Shown here: positions 5,376-9,794 of the stretch, in pieces
Position numbering within the stretch: the first letter of the stretch is position 1
Layout of the letters: each line of letters begins with the position of its first letter
Source of the DNA: an uncultured Clostridia bacterium
Lineage (GTDB): Bacteria > Bacillota > Clostridia > Oscillospirales > Ruminococcaceae
Length of the DNA: 9,794 nucleotides
Assembly (NCBI GenBank): GCA_947584825.1
Contig: CANPWR010000051.1
Span: 1 to 9,794, forward strand
Reading direction: 5' to 3'
Notes under the pieces: generated by a model
Told to the model about the DNA's origin: nothing
The model's input: only the letters and a program-made list of their open reading frames with translations
Database searches by the model: none
Position numbers and translations under genes: made by a program

Positions 5376-6371
5376 ATGAACGGTGTAAACATCGTCGGCA
5401 TAGGTAAATATGTTCCCGATTTAGTTGTAACAAATGATATGTTATCCGAAATTGTTGATACAAATGATGAATGGATCACAACAAGAACGGGGATAAAATC
5501 CAGACACATCACAAACGGTGAGCCTACTTTTTGTCTCGGCGCAAAGGCTGCTAAAGCGGCTATAGAAAACGCAGGCGTTGACCCAAAAAATATCGGACTG
5601 ATTATTGCTACGACTATTACCAATGACTTTACCACGCCATCTGTTGCCTGTCTGATTCAAAGGGAGATCGGAGCAGTCGGCTCAATGGCGATTGATATAA
5701 ACTGTGCATGCGCAGGCTTTGTATATGCCTTTGATATGGCAAAACGATATTTGGAAACTGATAAAAACCTTAAATATGTTTTGGTAGTTTCTGCTGAAGA
5801 ACTTTCAAAAATCACCGATTATACTGACCGTTCAACCTGCGTACTGTTCGGCGACGGTGCAGCGGCAGTAGTTTTAGAGCGTGATGAAAGTAAAATCTTC
5901 TCAAGTTATCTTGGTGCTGACGGAACAGGTGCGGAATATCTGCTTGCAAGAAGCTATCATTCAGAAACTCCGTTTACCACAAATCACGAAAGATTTGACG
6001 ATAAAATGCCCGACGGCAACAGTCGTTTTTTGTTTCAAAACGGTAAAGAAGTTTATAAATTTGCCACAAAAACATTGCCTTTGGCAGTTGAAGAATCCTG
6101 TAGTAAAATCGGTATAACTCCTGAGGAATTGGATATTATCATTCCGCATCAGGCTAACGTAAGAATAATAGAAACCGCCGCTAAAAATCTCGGAATTTCT
6201 ATGGACAAGTTTTATTTAAATCTGGACAGTCACGGAAACACTTCAAGCGCATCTATTCCGCTTGCCTTATGTGACGCTGTAAAAGACAGAAGTCTGAAAA
6301 GGGGCGATAAAGCTTGTATTGTAGGCTTCGGTGCAGGACTTACATACGGCGGAGTTGTATTTGAGTTTTAA
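5376..6371 (+). CDS. fabH: 3-oxoacyl-ACP synthase III (KAS III) FabH
   Basis: A 331-residue cytosolic condensing enzyme that starts fatty acid chains by joining an acyl-CoA primer to malonyl-ACP. It has the N-terminal DTNDEWI (28-34) and TRTGI (36-40) blocks, the active-site Cys112 in NCACAGF, His258 in PHQAN (257-261) and Asn288 in HGN, giving the complete Cys-His-Asn triad. GFGAGLTYG (317-325) is the usual end. The length is slightly above the E. coli enzyme because of a longer segment around 186-225. Start: AGAGAGG lies 8 nt upstream of ATG, and MNGVNIVGIGKYVPD matches the family start. It is the first gene of a rightward operon, after a promoter at 5157-5185 and a long leader. Primer preference (acetyl-CoA or branched acyl-CoA) cannot be read from the sequence alone. 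Confidence 0.95.
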   Translation: MNGVNIVGIGKYVPDLVVTNDMLSEIVDTNDEWITTRTGIKSRHITNGEPTFCLGAKAAKAAIENAGVDPKNIGLIIATTITNDFTTPSVACLIQREIGAVGSMAIDINCACAGFVYAFDMAKRYLETDKNLKYVLVVSAEELSKITDYTDRSTCVLFGDGAAAVVLERDESKIFSSYLGADGTGAEYLLARSYHSETPFTTNHERFDDKMPDGNSRFLFQNGKEVYKFATKTLPLAVEESCSKIGITPEELDIIIPHQANVRIIETAAKNLGISMDKFYLNLDSHGNTSSASIPLALCDAVKDRSLKRGDKACIVGFGAGLTYGGVVFEF

Positions 6372-6390
6372 GTTGTTTTTACAAAACAAC
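6372..6390 (+). other. Intercistronic hairpin between fabH and fabK
   Basis: GTTGTTTT (6372-6379) and AAAACAAC (6383-6390) are perfect inverted arms around a 3-nt loop, starting at the base after the fabH stop and ending just before the fabK ribosome binding site (AGAGG, 6396-6400). There is no T-run, so it is unlikely to terminate. It could protect or mark an RNA processing point, or tune fabK translation. Confidence 0.5.
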
Positions 6391-6406
6391 AGAAAAGAGG
6401 AAGATT

Positions 6407-7336
6407 ATGAATACTAAAATTACTGAACTTTTAGGTATTAAATACCCAATCATTCAGGGAGGCATGGCTTGGGTAGCAGAGTCTACACTTGCTTCTGCTG
6501 TATCTAATGCGGGAGGATTGGGACTTATTGCAGGTGGCTCTGCCCCAATCGACTACTTAAGAGAACAGATAAGAAAAACTAAAGAAGCTGTAAACGGCAA
6601 ACCGTTCGGAGTTAATGTTATGCTTATGTCTCCTAACGCTGAGGATTTAGCTAAGCTTGTTATTGAGGAAGAAGTTCCTGTTGTCACGACCGGTGCAGGA
6701 AATCCGGGAAAATATATGGACGCTTGGAAAGAAGCAGGAATAAAGGTCATACCTGTTATTCCGTCTGTTGCTCTTGCTAAAAGAATGGAGAGAGCAGGTG
6801 CAGATGCCGTTGTTGCAGAGGGAACAGAGTCGGGCGGACATATCGGAGAAAACACAACAATGTGTCTTGTTCCGCAGGTTGTTGACGCACTTGAAATTCC
6901 GGTTATCGCGGCAGGAGGTATCGCAGACGGCAGAGGAATTGCCGCATCTATTATGCTGGGTGCTGAGGGTGTTCAGGTTGGAACACGTTTTCTAGCCGCT
7001 GATGAATGTCAAATTCACTCAACATATAAGGAGCTTGTTGTAAAAGCTAAGGATACCGACAGCATTGTTACGGGAAGAACAACAGGTCACCCTTGCCGAA
7101 ATATCAAAACAAAGTTTTCAAAAAAACTTGCTTCCGGCGAAAAAGACGGAAGTATTACACCTGATGAATTTGAAGAAATTACTCTCGGCTCATTGAGAAA
7201 AGCCGTTCAGGACGGAAACCTCGAGGAGGGCTCTTTCCTTTGCGGAGCAATAGCAGGAATGATAACAGAGATCAAGCCGTGTAAAGATATTATTGAGGAA
7301 ATGTTCTCACAGGCTGAAAATCTGTTGAACAAATAA
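6407..7336 (+). CDS. fabK: Enoyl-ACP reductase II FabK (FMN-dependent)
   Basis: A 309-residue flavoenzyme that reduces trans-2-enoyl-ACP with NAD(P)H, the last step of each elongation cycle. It is a TIM-barrel protein related to nitronate monooxygenase and 2-nitropropane dioxygenase. PIIQGGMAW (14-22) opens the barrel; GGLGLIAGG (36-44) and TTGAGNP (94-100) line the flavin site. EGTESGGHIG (138-147) holds His145, equivalent to the conserved FabK histidine. AAGGIADGRGIAA (168-180) and GVQVGTRF (188-195) bind the FMN phosphate. Placement between fabH and fabG in a fab operon makes FabK much more likely than a nitronate monooxygenase. The start has AGAGGAAG upstream. FabK differs from FabI and is known for insensitivity to triclosan. 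The 35-bp gap after fabH contains a perfect hairpin. Confidence 0.93.
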   Translation: MNTKITELLGIKYPIIQGGMAWVAESTLASAVSNAGGLGLIAGGSAPIDYLREQIRKTKEAVNGKPFGVNVMLMSPNAEDLAKLVIEEEVPVVTTGAGNPGKYMDAWKEAGIKVIPVIPSVALAKRMERAGADAVVAEGTESGGHIGENTTMCLVPQVVDALEIPVIAAGGIADGRGIAASIMLGAEGVQVGTRFLAADECQIHSTYKELVVKAKDTDSIVTGRTTGHPCRNIKTKFSKKLASGEKDGSITPDEFEEITLGSLRKAVQDGNLEEGSFLCGAIAGMITEIKPCKDIIEEMFSQAENLLNK

Positions 7337-7380
7337 TTATATTTGCAAATTTAACCTATACATAACGGAGGATTAAACAT

Positions 7381-8121
7381 ATGGCAACAGCAATAGTAAC
7401 AGGTGCGTCTCAGGGGATAGGAGCTTGCATAATAAAAAGACTTGCAAAGGACGGCTTTAATTGTGTAGTAAACTGCTATCCGAGCGAAAATGATAAGGCT
7501 AATGCAGAGGCTGTCAAAGCAGAATGTGAAAGCTTTGGGGTTAAAGCGGTGGTTTACCCTTGCGACGTTTCAAAATATGACGACTGCGAAAAAATGGTCA
7601 AGGAGATAAAAGCCGAGTTTGGCTCAATAGATGTTTTAGTCAACAACGCAGGTATCACTAAGGACGGACTTCTTGCCCGAATGAGCGAGGAGCAATATGA
7701 TGCTGTTATTGCAGTAAACCAAAAAAGCGTATTCAATATGATGAAACACGTTGGCTCGGTTATGATGAGGCAAAGAAGCGGAAAAGTAGTAAATCTTGCT
7801 TCTGTTGCAGGTGTATATGGAAATCCGGGACAGTTTAACTATTCGGCGTCAAAGGCAGCAATTATCGGTATGACAAAAACCGCCGCTAAAGAGCTTGGCT
7901 CAAGGGGTGTAAACGTAAACGCCGTTGCGCCCGGCTTTATAAAAACTCCGATGACCGACGCTTTGACTGACGAACAGCGAAACGCTATGCTTTCGGTAAT
8001 TGCTATGAAAAGATACGGAACTGTCGATGAAATTGCGGGTGTTGTGTCTTTCTTGGTGTCAGATGACGCAAGCTATGTCACAGGACAGGTTATTGAAATA
8101 AGCGGCGGACTTTCAATGTAA
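7381..8121 (+). CDS. fabG: 3-oxoacyl-ACP reductase FabG
   Basis: A 246-residue classical short-chain dehydrogenase that reduces 3-oxoacyl-ACP to 3-hydroxyacyl-ACP with NADPH in the elongation cycle. It shows the cofactor motif TGASQGIG (7-14), CDV (61-63), NNAG (88-91), and the tetrad Asn113, Ser141 (in NLASVAG), Tyr154 and Lys158 (YSASK). APGFIKTPM (183-191) and the C-terminal VTGQVIEISGG (233-243) are standard. A Gln sits where many FabG proteins have Arg (TGASRGIG), a common variation. The start has GGAGG (7367-7371) 9 nt upstream. It lies 44 bp after fabK in a spacer with a 10-bp ATTTGCAAAT palindrome and no promoter I can support. In the usual Firmicute order fabD would stand before this gene; here it does not. 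Confidence 0.95.
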   Translation: MATAIVTGASQGIGACIIKRLAKDGFNCVVNCYPSENDKANAEAVKAECESFGVKAVVYPCDVSKYDDCEKMVKEIKAEFGSIDVLVNNAGITKDGLLARMSEEQYDAVIAVNQKSVFNMMKHVGSVMMRQRSGKVVNLASVAGVYGNPGQFNYSASKAAIIGMTKTAAKELGSRGVNVNAVAPGFIKTPMTDALTDEQRNAMLSVIAMKRYGTVDEIAGVVSFLVSDDASYVTGQVIEISGGLSM

Positions 8122-8156
8122 TTTTAATTTATTACGATTACTAAGATGTGGCTGTT

Positions 8157-8170
8157 AAATTAATTAATTT
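8157..8170. repeat. 14-bp AT palindrome in the fabG-fabF spacer
   Basis: AAATTAATTAATTT is a perfect palindrome in the 77-bp spacer, upstream of the fabF ribosome binding site (AAAGGA, 8183-8188). The spacer is too short for acpP, which often sits here in Firmicutes. No promoter can be supported: a TATAAT at 8191-8196 lies inside the initiation region and lacks a -35. The function is unknown. Confidence 0.45.
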
Positions 8171-8198
8171 CAGCTTGCAAAGAAAGGATATATAATCT

Positions 8199-9431
8199 AT
8201 GAGAAGAGTAGTTATCACAGGAATGGGAACAAAAAATCCATTAGGTTTAAGCGTTGAGGAGTTCTGGAACAACATCAAGGCAAACAAACTTGGTTTTTCA
8301 TTTGTTGATCAGTTTGACGCATCCGATTTTCCTATCAAGGTTGTCGGAGCAGTAAAAAATTTTGACCCCCTTGACTATTTTGAAAAAAAGGAAGCAAGAA
8401 AGCTTTGCAGATTTACTCAGTTTGCCGTTTCATCTGCAAAAGACGCTTTAAACGACGCTAACACCGACTTTAAAGACTTAGATCCTTTCAGAGTGGGCGT
8501 TATTATTGGCGCCGGCATCGGCGGACTTGAAGAAACAGAAACTCAACACCAAAGATTTTTAGAAAAAGGTCCTGACAGGATTTCTGTATTCTACGTTCCT
8601 ATGATGATTGGAAATATGGCGGCAGGAGAGGTTGCAATGCGAACGGGATTTAAAGGTGACAACTTCTGTACGACAACTGCCTGTGCATCATCTACCCACG
8701 CTATCGGAGAAGCCTTCAGAAAGGTAAAAGACGGCTATCTCGACGCTTGCTTATGCGGCGGAACAGAGGCTTGTATTACAAAATTCTCACTTGCAGGCTT
8801 TAACAATATGAAAGCTCTTTCAAAGGCAACCGAGCTTGACAAGGCATCCACGCCTTTCGACGCTGAAAGACAGGGCTTTGTTCTGGGTGAGGGCTGCGGA
8901 ATTCTAGTTCTCGAAGAGCTTGAGCACGCAAAGGCAAGAGGTGCTAAAATATACGCTGAAATCGCAGGCTACGGCGCAACGGGAGACGCTTATCATATGA
9001 CGAGTCCCGACCCTGAGGGCGAAGGCGCCGCAAGAGCTATGGTAAACAGTTACGAAGAAGCTGGTTTAAAGGCTTCTGATATAAATTATATTAATGCTCA
9101 CGGAACATCAACAGGTCTTAACGACAAGTATGAAACAAAGGCTATCAAAAAAGCTATGGGCGACAGTGCTGATAAGGTTGTAATAAACTCAACAAAGTCA
9201 ATGATAGGCCACCTGCTCGGTGCGGCTGGAGCTGTTGAAGCAATTATCACCGCTTTATCTGTCCGTGATGATTTTGTTCACAGAACTTTGGGATATAAAA
9301 ATCCTGACCCTGAGTGCGATTTGAATTACGCTGTTGACGGGAACAAGAAAATGACCGTTAATGCCGCTCTTTCAAACTCACTCGGCTTTGGCGGACATAA
9401 TGCTACAATTTGTCTAAAGAAGTATAAATAA
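8199..9431 (+). CDS. fabF: 3-oxoacyl-ACP synthase II (KAS II) FabF
   Basis: A 410-residue elongating condensing enzyme that joins malonyl-ACP to a growing acyl-ACP with loss of CO2. The active-site Cys162 lies in TACASSTHAIG, His301 in NAHGTST and His338 in SMIGHLLGAAG, with Lys333 in STKS. LSNSLGFGGHN (391-401) is the glycine-rich end motif. The length matches KAS II proteins. The start MRRVVITGMG is the family's normal opening, with AAAGGA about 10 nt upstream. TKNPLG replaces the more usual VTPLG-like stretch near residue 12, a small variation away from the active site. It follows fabG by 77 bp and precedes accB by 43 bp on the same strand. FabF rather than FabB is favoured by the Firmicute setting; FabB is mostly proteobacterial. 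Confidence 0.95.
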   Translation: MRRVVITGMGTKNPLGLSVEEFWNNIKANKLGFSFVDQFDASDFPIKVVGAVKNFDPLDYFEKKEARKLCRFTQFAVSSAKDALNDANTDFKDLDPFRVGVIIGAGIGGLEETETQHQRFLEKGPDRISVFYVPMMIGNMAAGEVAMRTGFKGDNFCTTTACASSTHAIGEAFRKVKDGYLDACLCGGTEACITKFSLAGFNNMKALSKATELDKASTPFDAERQGFVLGEGCGILVLEELEHAKARGAKIYAEIAGYGATGDAYHMTSPDPEGEGAARAMVNSYEEAGLKASDINYINAHGTSTGLNDKYETKAIKKAMGDSADKVVINSTKSMIGHLLGAAGAVEAIITALSVRDDFVHRTLGYKNPDPECDLNYAVDGNKKMTVNAALSNSLGFGGHNATICLKKYK

Positions 9432-9474
9432 TAATATGATTAGAGACAGAGATTAATAGAACGGAGGACCATTT

Positions 9475-9794
9475 ATGAGTAAGCAAATAGGCAACGGCTT
9501 TGAGATTGACGACTTAAACGCTATTGCAAAGATAATCAAAGATAATGACTTAGGTAAAATAAAAATCAAGAACGGAGATTGCGAGATATGCGTTGAGGCA
9601 AAGACTTGTCCCGCCTCTCCAGTTACAAATGTTGCTCCGTCGGTTATTGTACCTGATGAGACTCCTGAGCAAACCAAAACTGTCGAAAGCGGAAACATAT
9701 GCAAATCTCCTATCGTAGGAACCTTCTATGCGGCTTCTGCTCCTGACAAAGAGCCTTTTGTATCTGTGGGCAGTCAGGTTCACAAGGGAGACGT
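9475..9794 (+). CDS. accB: Biotin carboxyl carrier protein of acetyl-CoA carboxylase, AccB (partial)
   Basis: The 5' part of a gene running off the right edge; 106 complete codons are visible. AccB carries biotin between the biotin carboxylase and carboxyltransferase parts of acetyl-CoA carboxylase, which makes the malonyl-CoA used by FabD. Residues 1-42 form the N-terminal dimerising segment (EIDDLNAIAKIIKDN, then GKIKIKNGDCEICVE). A Pro/Thr/Val-rich linker follows (about 43-72), then the start of the biotinyl domain with KSPIVGTFYAASAPDKEPFV (77-96). The biotinylated lysine in its EAMKM-type motif lies beyond the window. The start has GGAGG (9463-9467) 7 nt upstream. Its place right after fabF is the usual Firmicute order, in which fabZ, accC, accD and accA commonly follow. 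Confidence 0.93.
   Translation, partial: MSKQIGNGFEIDDLNAIAKIIKDNDLGKIKIKNGDCEICVEAKTCPASPVTNVAPSVIVPDETPEQTKTVESGNICKSPIVGTFYAASAPDKEPFVSVGSQVHKGD

Noticed and set aside
5354..5410. Small out-of-frame ORF overlapping the fabH start (ATG at 5354)
   Set aside because: No ribosome binding site upstream; it merely reads through the fabH one and ends after about 17 codons.
8191..8196. TATAAT before fabF as an internal promoter
   Set aside because: No -35 element at 16-18 bp, and transcription would start at or past the fabF ATG.

Overview
The window reads as chromosomal DNA of a low-to-moderate GC, spore-forming Firmicute, most likely class Clostridia (Oscillospirales/Ruminococcus-like; the genus cannot be fixed from this sequence). 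The evidence is strong AGGAGG-type ribosome binding sites, AT-rich intergenic DNA, a FabK-type enoyl reductase inside a fab-acc cluster, and a BclA-like collagen protein of the kind found on clostridial spores.

Left part (1-2625, leftward genes). A hairpin-rich stretch at the edge (1-74) ends in a rightward intrinsic-terminator-like stem and belongs to something off-window. Next come two co-directional minus-strand genes 24 bp apart: a family-2 glycosyltransferase with a TPR-like C-terminal half (1543-2625), followed by a 451-residue collagen-like protein (163-1518). The collagen-like protein has a Cys-rich head, 92 uninterrupted Gly-X-Y triplets (68 with Thr at Y) and a BclA/C1q-like C-terminal domain. 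The pair looks like a modifying enzyme and its Thr-rich substrate, probably a spore-surface glycoprotein system.

Middle (2626-4170). A divergent promoter region leads to a stand-alone FAD-dependent oxidoreductase with a C-terminal Rieske [2Fe-2S] domain (2809-4104). It ends at a bidirectional terminator (4111-4147) shared with the convergent fabD.

Right part (4171-9794). This is type II fatty acid synthesis. fabD (malonyl-CoA:ACP transacylase) runs leftward. From a 278-bp divergent spacer, fabH, fabK, fabG, fabF and the start of accB run rightward as one apparent operon. AccB is part of acetyl-CoA carboxylase (malonyl-CoA supply), FabD loads malonate onto ACP, FabH starts chains, FabF elongates them, FabG makes the first reduction and FabK the last. 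The dehydratase (fabZ) and the remaining acc genes are expected beyond the right edge. No acpP and no fabT/fapR-type regulator gene lies in the window. The fabD-fabH spacer holds a near-consensus sigma-A promoter for fabH, a 14-bp palindrome on its -35 box, and a roughly 180-nt leader with several potential RNA helices. That spacer and the glycosyltransferase-collagen pair are the most interesting parts of the window.
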